Source: CAZCAC01 sp964496575 (lineage in GTDB: Bacteria; Planctomycetota; UBA1135; GCA-002686595). From it: a stretch of 39,881 nucleotides of DNA. Numbering within the stretch: the stretch's first letter is position 1; each line of letters begins with the position of its first letter. The notes beneath the pieces were generated by a model that was given only the letters and a program-made list of their open reading frames with translations, had not been told where the DNA came from and made no database searches. The translations under genes and the position numbers were made by a program. The DNA is taken from assembly GCA_964496575.1 (NCBI GenBank), contig CAZCAC010000079.1, forward strand, positions 1 to 39,881, in the 5' to 3' direction. This document shows, in pieces, positions 8,301 through 15,924 of the stretch.

Positions 8301-8945
8301 GTGGAGCTCTTCATCGATGGACCGGAAGGGCCGCTCGAGGCTCGCCTGTGGACCCCCGAGAGCCCCGAGCCCCCCCGCGCCGCCGCGATCGTCTGCCACC
8401 CGCACCCAGAGCACGGCGGCACGCTCGAGACCGCGGTCGTCCACCGGACCGCGCGCGGGCTGCAGGAGGCCGGCGTCGTCGCGCTGCGCTTCAACTTCCG
8501 CGGCGTGGGCCAGAGCGCCGGCCGCTACCACGGCGGGCGGGGCCCCGGCGGCGAAGAGGACGACGTGATCGCCGCGATCGACCACCTCGGCGCGCGCTAT
8601 CCGGGCACCGAGCTGTGGGCCGCGGGCTTCTCCTTCGGCGCGCGCACCGTCGCCGCCGCCGTGCAGCGGGATCCCCTCGTCAGCCGCGTGATCCTGATCG
8701 CCCTGCCGGTGCTGACCATCGACTGCAGTGCCGTCGCGACGCTGCGCCTCCCCGGCCTGTCGGTGCAGGCGGGCGTGGACGAGTTCGGCAATCGCGACGA
8801 CCTCGAGGAGCGCTTCCCCGAGCTCTTCGAGGGAATCGAGCGGCAGGAGATCGCCGGCTCCGACCACCTCTTCCGGGGCCGCACCAAGGAACTCCAGGAG
8901 CTCATTCACCACACCGCCACCACCTGGCTCGAGGATCGAAGATGA
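8301..8945 (+). CDS. Alpha/beta hydrolase (COG2945-like)
   Basis: The protein has 214 residues starting at GTG 8301. Upstream in-frame sequence is permease antisense, so longer starts are rejected. HPHPEHGGT near residues 33-41 and RFNFRGVGQSAG near 63-74 are hallmarks of the small cytoplasmic hydrolases of COG2945. The nucleophile is Ser111 in GFSFGA. Asp160 (GVDEFGN) and His189 (GSDHLF) complete a plausible triad. No signal peptide is present. No Shine-Dalgarno is visible; TATACT six bases upstream suggests leaderless translation. The stop overlaps the thioesterase start (ATGA, 8942-8945). Substrate is unknown; esters or thioesters are plausible given the neighbour. An internal piece is duplicated at 6074-6171. 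Confidence 0.85.
   Translation: MELFIDGPEGPLEARLWTPESPEPPRAAAIVCHPHPEHGGTLETAVVHRTARGLQEAGVVALRFNFRGVGQSAGRYHGGRGPGGEEDDVIAAIDHLGARYPGTELWAAGFSFGARTVAAAVQRDPLVSRVILIALPVLTIDCSAVATLRLPGLSVQAGVDEFGNRDDLEERFPELFEGIERQEIAGSDHLFRGRTKELQELIHHTATTWLEDRR
8547..8644. repeat. Duplicated segment B, copy 2 (inside intact hydrolase)
   Basis: This is the source-like copy of the 98-base fragment found at 6074-6171. It encodes residues ~83-115, up to and including the nucleophile elbow. Similarity stops abruptly at both ends. Confidence 0.85.
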
Positions 8946-9346
8946 CCGAGAACGACGCGCCCCAATCCTGCTCGGCACCGGGCGGCTGCCCCGCGATCCG
9001 CCGGGTGATGATGCCCCGCGACACCAACGCGCTGGGGACGATCTTCGGCGGGGTAATCCTCTCCGAGATCGACCTCGCCGCGGCGATCGAGGCGCACAGG
9101 CACTGGCCGCATCGCGTGGTCACCGTCGCCATGGACGGCGTCGAGTTTCACGAGCCGGTGAAGGTGGGCGACATCGTCTCGTGCTTCACCTCGACCGAGC
9201 GCGTCGGCCGCTCCTCGATCCGCACCCGGGTCGCGGTGTGGGCCAAGCGGCGCTTCGGTGGCGGGGCGGACGTCCACGTGACCACGGCGTACGTGACGCT
9301 GGTCGCGGTCGACGACGAGCTGAAGCCGGTTGCGATTTCGAAGTGA
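8942..9346 (+). CDS. Acyl-CoA thioesterase, hotdog fold (YciA/BFIT family)
   Basis: This 134-residue protein carries the family signature MPRDTNALGTIFGG.ILSEIDLAAA near residues 24-48, followed by VTVAMDGVEFHEPVKVGDIV and a short C-terminal strand region. The Asp in SEIDLA is the expected catalytic residue of this single hotdog domain, which usually forms hexamers hydrolysing acyl-CoA thioesters. The N-terminus has two extra cysteines (SCSAPGGC) that could bind metal or simply be a tail. It is translationally coupled to the upstream hydrolase and followed seven bases later by the toroid/propeller gene, so the three are probably one operon. The acyl chain preference cannot be deduced. Confidence 0.85.
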   Translation: MTENDAPQSCSAPGGCPAIRRVMMPRDTNALGTIFGGVILSEIDLAAAIEAHRHWPHRVVTVAMDGVEFHEPVKVGDIVSCFTSTERVGRSSIRTRVAVWAKRRFGGGADVHVTTAYVTLVAVDDELKPVAISK

Positions 9347-9353
9347 GCATACG

Positions 9354-10787
9354 ATGAACAGCGAAGCGGAGTACGGCTTTCGACACGATCCGATGGCCTT
9401 CGTCGAGCACGGCGACACCGTCGACGCCGTCGCGATTCGATCCCTCCTGTTCGGGAATCCTGGGCCCGAGGACGCGCGGAGGATCGAGGCGGAGCTCGAG
9501 CGGCTCCTGATCTTCGAGCCCGGTGAGCCGGACGAGGACGGCCAGGGCGCGCCCTTCAAGATCAATGCCGACAACTTCCTGCGCCTGGTGCAGCTGGGCG
9601 CTGACGTGGAACACCCCGAGATCGAGCGGGCGCTCCAGCTGCTCGATCTCCTCCCCGAGCGCCCCGCCGAGCCGATCGAAGGTCCCGTTCTGCACGCCCT
9701 CTGTCTCCTGGGTCGTGGCGACCACCCGACCATCCGACACTCGCTGCGGTTGCGAGCCGCGAGACCCGAGGAGCTCCTGGACCCCGACGAGGGTTGCCCC
9801 TGGACCCCGGCCGGTTCCCTCTCGGGTCTGTGGGCGGCGCGCGAGCTGGAACCGGTCGGCGACATCGTGATCCGGAGCCTGGAGGTGATCCGCGAACGCA
9901 TCGAGGGAACCGGCTCGATCACCTTCAACGACCCCTGGGGCTTCGTCCACTGCGCCGCGCACATCGATCACCAACTCGCTCGCGAGATCCTCGCCGCACA
10001 GCTTCCGATGATCCTGCGAGCCCAGCGCGAGGACGGCGGTTGGGGCGAGTACTCCTTCGACGTCTTCGCCGCGTTGAAGCGACACGGCTTCTTCGAGGAG
10101 CTGGGCCAGAGACCGCCGCTGCCTCCCGACTGGAAGGTCGTACACTCGATTCCAGCTCCAGAAGGCGAGCTGTTCGGTTTCACCTGGGACGGTGAGCGGT
10201 TGTGGACCGGCGAGCGCACCGCAAACCAGGCGATCGCCGTCTCCCCGCAGGACGGCCGCGTGCTCGCGCGAGTGGACCTGCCCGAGGGCCACGGCCGCTG
10301 GCTCGCCTGGTGGGAGGATCGGATCCACCTGACCCAGGGCAGTCCGGGCGGGGACGACGAGAAGCGCCTGCACCGCATCGACCCGGAGAGCGGCGAGGTG
10401 GACCACACGCTGCCGCTCGAAAAACTGGAGCACGTCGGCGGCGTGCTGCCCCGAGGCGGCGAGCTGATCGTCCTCGACTCCTACTTCGGCTGGGAGTTCT
10501 CGGTCGAGGGCTGCGGCCCGGCCGGTCCCTGCCAGCGGGACACCACGCTCGCCTGTCCGATGCCGGTCGCGGGCAACCCCGCCGGGGATGGCGCGACCTG
10601 GTACGTCGACCACTGGACGCCCTGGGTGATCGAGGTCGACGACCACGGCCACCTGCTCGACTGGGCCGAGCGCCCCTTCGGCAGCTACCAGGGTCTGGTC
10701 TGGGACGGCGCGCGCCACTGGGCGATCGACCGCGAGGCGGGACGGATCTGCGTGGTCGAGAAGACCGCGACGGCACCGCGCTTCTAG
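9354..10787 (+). CDS. Fusion of an alpha/alpha-toroid (terpene-cyclase-like) domain and a beta-propeller
   Basis: The protein has 477 residues from ATG 9354; no signal peptide, so probably cytoplasmic. Residues ~1-255 are helical repeats with features of prenyltransferase/squalene-cyclase toroids: GCPWTPAGSLSGLW near 147-160 and QREDGGWGEYSFDVFAALKRHG near 224-245, the latter close to a QW motif. A DXDD catalytic motif is not seen, so cyclase chemistry is unlikely. Residues ~262-477 are Trp/Gly/Asp-rich strands (FTWDGERLWTGE, LAWWEDRIHLTQG, LVWDGARHWAID) that look like a five- or six-bladed propeller of the quinoprotein/SMP-30 type. Its stop codon shares CTAG with the stop of the convergent gene. 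Function unknown; a binding or scaffold role is a guess. Confidence 0.65.
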   Translation: MNSEAEYGFRHDPMAFVEHGDTVDAVAIRSLLFGNPGPEDARRIEAELERLLIFEPGEPDEDGQGAPFKINADNFLRLVQLGADVEHPEIERALQLLDLLPERPAEPIEGPVLHALCLLGRGDHPTIRHSLRLRAARPEELLDPDEGCPWTPAGSLSGLWAARELEPVGDIVIRSLEVIRERIEGTGSITFNDPWGFVHCAAHIDHQLAREILAAQLPMILRAQREDGGWGEYSFDVFAALKRHGFFEELGQRPPLPPDWKVVHSIPAPEGELFGFTWDGERLWTGERTANQAIAVSPQDGRVLARVDLPEGHGRWLAWWEDRIHLTQGSPGGDDEKRLHRIDPESGEVDHTLPLEKLEHVGGVLPRGGELIVLDSYFGWEFSVEGCGPAGPCQRDTTLACPMPVAGNPAGDGATWYVDHWTPWVIEVDDHGHLLDWAERPFGSYQGLVWDGARHWAIDREAGRICVVEKTATAPRF

Positions 10788-12784
10788 AGCTCCTCCAGCC
10801 AGATCTCCAGCTCCTCGGTGCGGCCGCCGACGATCTCGACGTGTCGCTCGACGGGCGCGCAGTCGTGGAACTCGAGCTCCAGGCGATGCGGGCCCGCGTC
10901 GAGCAGGTCGAAGGAGGGAAGGGTGTAGGGGGCGGTCTCGCCGGAGTGGTCCCGGCAGTGATCGATCAGGTGCCAGGAGAGCTTGCTGGAGATCGCGGAC
11001 GTGGCCTCGACCCCCGGAGCCGCCCCCGGCCCGGGTAGCTCTAGCAAGCGCAAGGCCTTCAGCCGCAGACGATCCCGGCCCGCGGGTCGGTGAACGCGGA
11101 CCAGCAAGCTGCCCGTGGCGACGAGCTCGACGCGCAGCTCGTGGGTCTCGCCACCTTCCAGCTGGAGCTCTTCGACGCCCTGGAGGTAGTGCATCGCCTG
11201 CTCGCGGGGGGAGATCACCAGCCGGTAGCGGCCGGGGGCGAGACGCAGCGGCGGGACCGGTCCTCCCCGGCAGGTGAAGGTGTGATGCTCGCGCACCTCG
11301 CCCTGCTCGAACAGCTGGACCTGGCACCTCTCGAGCAGTGCGCCGTCGGAGGCGACCAGCTCCAGCTTCAGCGTCGCATGCTCGGCCGAAGGTGCCAGCT
11401 GAACCACGAGCCGCGTCTCGAAGACCCCCTCGACGATCTCCCGCTCCACCACGGCCTTCGGCCAGGAGGGGACCCACACCGTCACCGAGGCGGTCGATCC
11501 GGGTCGGAGCAGGCGGTACCCGTAGAGGTACGCCGTTCCCTCTGGCCAGGAGATCTGGCCGGAGCTGGCAGTCAGCTCGTTCTCGGTCCCGATCGAGTAG
11601 CTGAACGAGGTCCCCCGGATCGGACGGCCGAGCGCATCGACGACCCGCAGCCGCACGCGGTAGCCGTCCACGAGGACCTCCGCCTCTTCCTCGCCGGTGT
11701 CGAAGAGCTCGCGCGTGCTGCTCGGCTCGCCGCTGGGCCCCTTCCTGACCACGATGAAGTACCGCCCCGGCTCGAGCCCCTGGAAGCGGAAGCATCCGGC
11801 CTCGTCGCTGGTCACCGTCGCACAGGCGAGGTGCCAACCCGCGGGGTCGTCCATCGTGTGGACAGCGCGGACCAGCTGGCCGAGGGAGGAGCAGTCCACC
11901 TCCCGCTCCGGGAACGCGGCCAGCGGTACGCGCGCCGCGATCTGGCCGTCTGGGTAGCGCGTGGTGCCGGCCAGGGTCGAGCCGCGCCGTAGCTGCAGGT
12001 CCGGGGCCCGGTTGTCCCCCGACGGGTCCAGCTCGAGGTGTAGCGGCGCGGACCGTCCCACCCCGCGGTCGACCGCCCGGAGCTCGTGGGGCCCCGACTC
12101 GGTGACGCCGAGGACGAAACTCCCGTCGGCCTCGCTCCAGCCGTGGTGCGACCGACCGCCGTGCAAGGGGTCGCTGGTGACGGTGGCGCCGCGAAACGGC
12201 CTGCCCTTCGCGTCGAGCACCCGCCCCCGGACCGTCGCCCCGCGGCGCAGGACGAGCTCGAAGGTCAGCGGCTCCTCGGCGGTGAGCAGGTCGCAGCTAC
12301 GAGGGGGGGCCCACCGGTGCCCCGGGGCCGAAGCGCTCGCTTCCAGGCGGGTCCTCGCCGAGTCGTTCACCGCGGGGTCGTCGGGGAGCTCGAGCGTGGC
12401 CGCAAAAGCCCCGCTCGGAGCGGGCACCGTGCCCAGCGAGGTCATCGGGATTCCCCGCTGCCCCAGGCGGAAGCGCACGGCCCCGCCGGGGATCAGCCGA
12501 CCGTCGCGGCCCTGCACGGTCCCCTTCACCTCCACGGTTCGGGCTGGTCGGGGTGGAGCGGAGACCTGCTCCCTCGTCGCGGCGGGGGCCCGGATCCGCT
12601 CCGGCGACTCGGTCACTTCCGCGCCCGGCCCGCGACTCACCTCGGGCTCCGTCCCCGGGGTCGTGGGCGGGGTATCGAGCGGAGCGAGCGGGCCATCCGG
12701 GCCACGCTCGTGATCGAGGAATACCCCCACCCACAGCGCGATCAGCGCCGCCGGCGTGAGCAGGAGCAGCGGGGTCCGTTTCAT
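10784..12784 (-). CDS. Membrane-anchored protein with carboxypeptidase-regulatory-like domains
   Basis: The 666-residue protein has an N-terminal hydrophobic segment (residues ~4-22) that looks like a signal anchor. A Pro/Thr/Glu-rich linker runs to about residue 88. Several Ig-like regulatory domains follow, recognisable by V.G.V.D..GRP..GATV and DG.F.L......GPHELRAV, for example near 190-250. Later strand-rich stretches repeat the (C/R)F.F.GLEPGRY pattern. No catalytic residues of a peptidase are present; such domains act in adhesion or binding. It is divergent from a second protein of the same design, with a 104-base shared upstream region. Its TAG stop (10784-10786) overlaps the TAG stop of the convergent gene. 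Confidence 0.7.
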   Translation of the reverse strand: MKRTPLLLLTPAALIALWVGVFLDHERGPDGPLAPLDTPPTTPGTEPEVSRGPGAEVTESPERIRAPAATREQVSAPPRPARTVEVKGTVQGRDGRLIPGGAVRFRLGQRGIPMTSLGTVPAPSGAFAATLELPDDPAVNDSARTRLEASASAPGHRWAPPRSCDLLTAEEPLTFELVLRRGATVRGRVLDAKGRPFRGATVTSDPLHGGRSHHGWSEADGSFVLGVTESGPHELRAVDRGVGRSAPLHLELDPSGDNRAPDLQLRRGSTLAGTTRYPDGQIAARVPLAAFPEREVDCSSLGQLVRAVHTMDDPAGWHLACATVTSDEAGCFRFQGLEPGRYFIVVRKGPSGEPSSTRELFDTGEEEAEVLVDGYRVRLRVVDALGRPIRGTSFSYSIGTENELTASSGQISWPEGTAYLYGYRLLRPGSTASVTVWVPSWPKAVVEREIVEGVFETRLVVQLAPSAEHATLKLELVASDGALLERCQVQLFEQGEVREHHTFTCRGGPVPPLRLAPGRYRLVISPREQAMHYLQGVEELQLEGGETHELRVELVATGSLLVRVHRPAGRDRLRLKALRLLELPGPGAAPGVEATSAISSKLSWHLIDHCRDHSGETAPYTLPSFDLLDAGPHRLELEFHDCAPVERHVEIVGGRTEELEIWLEEL

Positions 12785-12888
12785 GAAGAGCGCCCCCGGG
12801 GGGCTCGCCCCGGGGCCGGGGTGGGAACGGATCGTCCCGGCAGGGGTTCAATGCACCTCCCGCCCCGATCGGCGTAGACTCGGAGGTC

Positions 12889-14370
12889 ATGCGCGCGTCC
12901 CTCCTCGTCGCGTTCGCCCTGCTGCTGCTCGGGCTCGCCTGGCTGGTGTCCCGCGGGGGCTCCGGCGAGAGTCCAGGGGTGGAGCCGTCGAGTCCGGGGG
13001 TCGAGGGCTCGATCCGGGAGCCGGGGGACGACCCCGCGGCGACCTCGCCGGAGAGCCCCGAGGAGCGCGCCGAGGCCGACGTGGAGGATGGCGAGGCGAC
13101 CGAGCCCGTGGAGACGCCGCCCTCCCGGGTGCTCTGGCCCTGGGGAGTGGACCGGCGGCGGGTCGACCCGGAGGACACCCTGCTGCTGGTGTGTGCACTG
13201 ACCCCGGAAGGAAACCCGCTGCGCGACGCTCTGGCCACGCACCGGGAAGAGAGCCCGCCCGGTCTTCGCGGTTACGTAGACCTGGAGTCACGCCTCTCCT
13301 ACGAGCCGATGGAAGTCGGGAGCCTGGCCCCCGAGCCCCCTCGCCGGGACCGAGATCCGGCCTTCGACGGTCCCGAGGAATCCCCCTTCCTCGGAACCCG
13401 CTCGCACCTGCCCGGCGGGTCCCAGGAGGGGGCGCTGGAGGTTCTCTCCTTCCGGGCCGAGGCGCCCACGGTCTTCGTCACCCTGCTGGCCAACCGCCGC
13501 GTGCTGGCGGTCCAGCACGTGCGCTGCGACGTGAAGGTGGTCGAGTTCGTCGTCTCGGTCGACGAGGCGCGGTCCGGGCATTGCGGCTTCCGCGCGCGCT
13601 TCGTCGACGGCGAGGGACGACCCGTCGAAGGGGCGCTGGTCGAGCCCCGCGCGTTCCGATCGATGGAGCGGGACGTCGAGACGGACGTCGAGGGGCGCGT
13701 CGAGTTCGGCCTCCTCGAGCCGGGGGACTACGAGCTCGACGTCACCCACGAGGCCTTTGCCACGGCGCTCCTGAACTTCCGGCTCGAGGCCGGCCAGAAT
13801 CTCGACCTCGGGACGATCGCCCTGGCCGAGCCGGTGACGATCGCCGGCCGGCTGATCGGCCCGGAGGCCGAGATCCGGGGGCGCGAGGTCCTGATCCGCC
13901 AGGTGACCCCGTCGCCGGAGGGGGCCGGAGACCCTCTCGATCGCGAGGTGGTCTCCAACTCCGCCGGTGAGTTCGCCCTGTCCGACCTCGAACCGGGGGT
14001 CTACGCCCTGCGCATCGCCTCCTCGGTCCGGGTGACCCCCGGCCGCCGCACGCACCGGAGAGCGGCGTACTTCTCTGCCTTCGTGCGGGTCGACGTCACC
14101 GAGGGGAGCGTCCACGACGCGGTGGTGGAGCTCGAGCCCGGGAACGAGGTGACGATCCGGCTGCACTTCACCGGTGTGGAGCCCGTCGACCTGCGCGCGC
14201 TGGACGCCGCGGGGCTCACGCTGGAGCACCAGGTCTACGAGCCGAACGTGATCGGCACCTCCTGGGTCCTCCCCTCGGGGCGTCTGCGCCTGGTCGCGAC
14301 GCAGGCGGGGCGGACCGAGACGGTCGTCTTCGAGTCGGTGGACGGGGTCGAGCTCGACGTCGGGCCCTGA
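12889..14370 (+). CDS. Membrane-anchored protein with carboxypeptidase-regulatory-like domains
   Basis: The 493-residue protein begins with a single hydrophobic helix (residues 4-20). A very acidic Ser/Pro/Glu-rich linker extends to about residue 85. Regulatory-like beta-sandwich repeats include FRARFVDGEGRPVEGALVEP followed by GRVEFGLLEPGDYELDV (near 235-285), and GEFALSDLEPGVYALRI (near 363-380). GGAGG stands three bases before the ATG, and TAGACT (12875-12880) lies eight bases before it. TAGACT is also the -10 box of the nuo promoter, which suggests a very short leader. The architecture mirrors the divergent 666-residue protein, so the two may be a functional pair at the cell surface. Nothing in the sequence suggests an enzyme. 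Confidence 0.7.
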   Translation: MRASLLVAFALLLLGLAWLVSRGGSGESPGVEPSSPGVEGSIREPGDDPAATSPESPEERAEADVEDGEATEPVETPPSRVLWPWGVDRRRVDPEDTLLLVCALTPEGNPLRDALATHREESPPGLRGYVDLESRLSYEPMEVGSLAPEPPRRDRDPAFDGPEESPFLGTRSHLPGGSQEGALEVLSFRAEAPTVFVTLLANRRVLAVQHVRCDVKVVEFVVSVDEARSGHCGFRARFVDGEGRPVEGALVEPRAFRSMERDVETDVEGRVEFGLLEPGDYELDVTHEAFATALLNFRLEAGQNLDLGTIALAEPVTIAGRLIGPEAEIRGREVLIRQVTPSPEGAGDPLDREVVSNSAGEFALSDLEPGVYALRIASSVRVTPGRRTHRRAAYFSAFVRVDVTEGSVHDAVVELEPGNEVTIRLHFTGVEPVDLRALDAAGLTLEHQVYEPNVIGTSWVLPSGRLRLVATQAGRTETVVFESVDGVELDVGP

Positions 14371-14374
14371 CCGT

Positions 14375-15175
14375 CTAGTTCTTCGGCCGCATCTCGCCCA
14401 GCAGCGCCTCGGCGCGCTCCGCCGGGTCCTGGGCGTGGGCGACCTTGGCGAAGACCTCCTCCAGCGTCCCCTCGACCCCCGCGCGCTCGCGGAGCTCATC
14501 GAGGGTGCCGTCACCGACCACGACCCCGCGGTCCAGGATCACCATGCGATCGCAGACGCGCTCGACCACGTCGAGCAGGTGCGAGGTGTACAGCACCGCC
14601 CCGCCGCGCGCCGCCCAGCGCCGCAGCACCTCCTTGAAGACCGCGGTGGTGGGGGCGTCCAGCCCCGAGAGGGGTTCGTCGAGGACCAGCAGCGAGGGGC
14701 GTGGCAGCAGCGCACAGGCCAGCGCCGCCTTCTGCCGCATCCCGCGGGAGAACTGACCGACGGGGTCGTCCGCGCGCTGGTCGAGCTCCAGGGAGGCGAG
14801 GAGCGAGTCCCCACCCTCGCCGATCTGCGCCTCGGGCAGCCCGTGCAGGCGCCCGACCAGCGACAGGTGCTGGCGCGGGGAGAGGTTGGAGTAGAGCGGC
14901 GCACCGTCGGGCACGAAGGAGAGGGCGCGACGGGCCTCGAGCGCCTCGCGCGCGACGTCGTGGCCGGCGATCTCGACCCGGCCCTCGTCAGGGGTGAGCA
15001 CTCCGCACAGGAGCCGCAACGCGGTAGTCTTGCCGGCGCCGTTCGGTCCCAGGAGGCCCAGGACTTCCCCCCTGGAGACGTCCAGGTTCAGGGCGTCCAG
15101 CGCTCGGGTCTCCCCGAAGGTCTTGCTCACCCCGACCAGCCGGGCGAGGGGCGAGGTCTCGTCGGTTCCGCTCAC
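14375..15175 (-). CDS. ABC transporter ATP-binding protein (ABC-2 exporter type)
   Basis: The 266-residue nucleotide-binding subunit starts at a GTG at 15175. Walker A is GPNGAGKTT at ~43-51, the signature is FSRGMRQK at ~142-149, Walker B is LLVLDEP at ~162-168, followed by the SGLD D-loop and the TSH switch histidine. Where a Q-loop glutamine is usual, the sequence reads FVPDGAPLY, as in many ATPases paired with ABC-2 permeases. The C-terminal ~60 residues hold a LEEVF motif common in exporter ATPases. The gene lies 11 bases after the radical-SAM-like gene and is probably co-transcribed with it. No permease is adjacent; the permease at 2630-4132 is a candidate partner. Substrate unknown. 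Confidence 0.9.
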   Translation of the reverse strand: MSGTDETSPLARLVGVSKTFGETRALDALNLDVSRGEVLGLLGPNGAGKTTALRLLCGVLTPDEGRVEIAGHDVAREALEARRALSFVPDGAPLYSNLSPRQHLSLVGRLHGLPEAQIGEGGDSLLASLELDQRADDPVGQFSRGMRQKAALACALLPRPSLLVLDEPLSGLDAPTTAVFKEVLRRWAARGGAVLYTSHLLDVVERVCDRMVILDRGVVVGDGTLDELRERAGVEGTLEEVFAKVAHAQDPAERAEALLGEMRPKN

Positions 15176-15186
15176 TCGCGGAGAGG

Positions 15187-15924
15187 CTACGACAACAGGT
15201 CGGCCGTTTCGAGCAGCGTGACCGTGGCGCCGATCTCGTCGTTGACGCGGTCGACGATCTGCTGCAGGCGGGTCTTGGTGATCCCCTGCTTCTGGCCCTT
15301 GCGCGCCTTGGGCGGCGGACTGGAGATCTGGACCTCGTGTGGACGAACGTCGCGCAGGCGCTTGATCCACCCCTTCAGCTCGGTTTCCGTCGAGTTGTCC
15401 ACATCGCCGCGCACGAAGCGGGCTCGGACGATCACGCGGTCCAGCGAACCGAGGTGCTGGACGATCTCGCCGAGCTTGGTGCTCTTGCGCCCGGTGAGCG
15501 CGCGGAAGGTCTTGACCGAGCCGTACTCCATCCGGACCACGGGGTTGTCGTAGATGCCCAGGGCCATCCTCACCTCGAGTCGATCCAGCTCGGGGTGATC
15601 GGAGACCAGGCACAGCTTGGCCTTGGGGAACCACTTGTTGCGCAGGTCGCGGAGGTTCTCGCTGATCTCCCGAAAACCGGGGTGGCAGGTCGGGTCGATC
15701 TCCGAGCCGACGACGAGGATGCTCTGCACCTTGTCCCCCCCCTTGGACATGCGCATGAGCTCCTGGGCGGCGAGCGTGACGACGACCGCGGCGCGGGGCA
15801 GACGGTTGTCACGACTGATCGCCAGGGTCGAGTCGAGCGCGCCCAGATCGATCCTGAGCGCCGCACCCCAGCGGGGGGTGCGGGTCGGTCCGCTGATGAT
15901 GGATTCGGGATTGAGGACGATCAT
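15187..15924 (-). CDS. Radical-SAM-like protein lacking the iron-sulfur cysteine motif
   Basis: The gene encodes 245 residues from the ATG at 15924, which has AAGGAA six bases upstream. The sequence follows the layout of COG0731-type radical-SAM enzymes. SGPTRTPRWGAALRIDLG near 11-28 matches the usual GPVPSRRLGRSLGIDL opening. GSEIDPTCHPGFREI near 73-87 matches the GEPTLHP loop. FVRGDVDNSTETELKGWI near 170-187 and RPHEVQI near 194-200 match the second half of the barrel. The stretch where CxxxCxxC belongs reads STLAISRDNRLPR. Only two cysteines (80 and 105) exist in the whole protein, so a radical-SAM cluster cannot form. It is probably a pseudoenzyme with a binding role. It precedes the ABC ATPase gene by 11 bases. 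Homology is judged by pattern only. Confidence 0.6.
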   Translation of the reverse strand: MIVLNPESIISGPTRTPRWGAALRIDLGALDSTLAISRDNRLPRAAVVVTLAAQELMRMSKGGDKVQSILVVGSEIDPTCHPGFREISENLRDLRNKWFPKAKLCLVSDHPELDRLEVRMALGIYDNPVVRMEYGSVKTFRALTGRKSTKLGEIVQHLGSLDRVIVRARFVRGDVDNSTETELKGWIKRLRDVRPHEVQISSPPPKARKGQKQGITKTRLQQIVDRVNDEIGATVTLLETADLLS

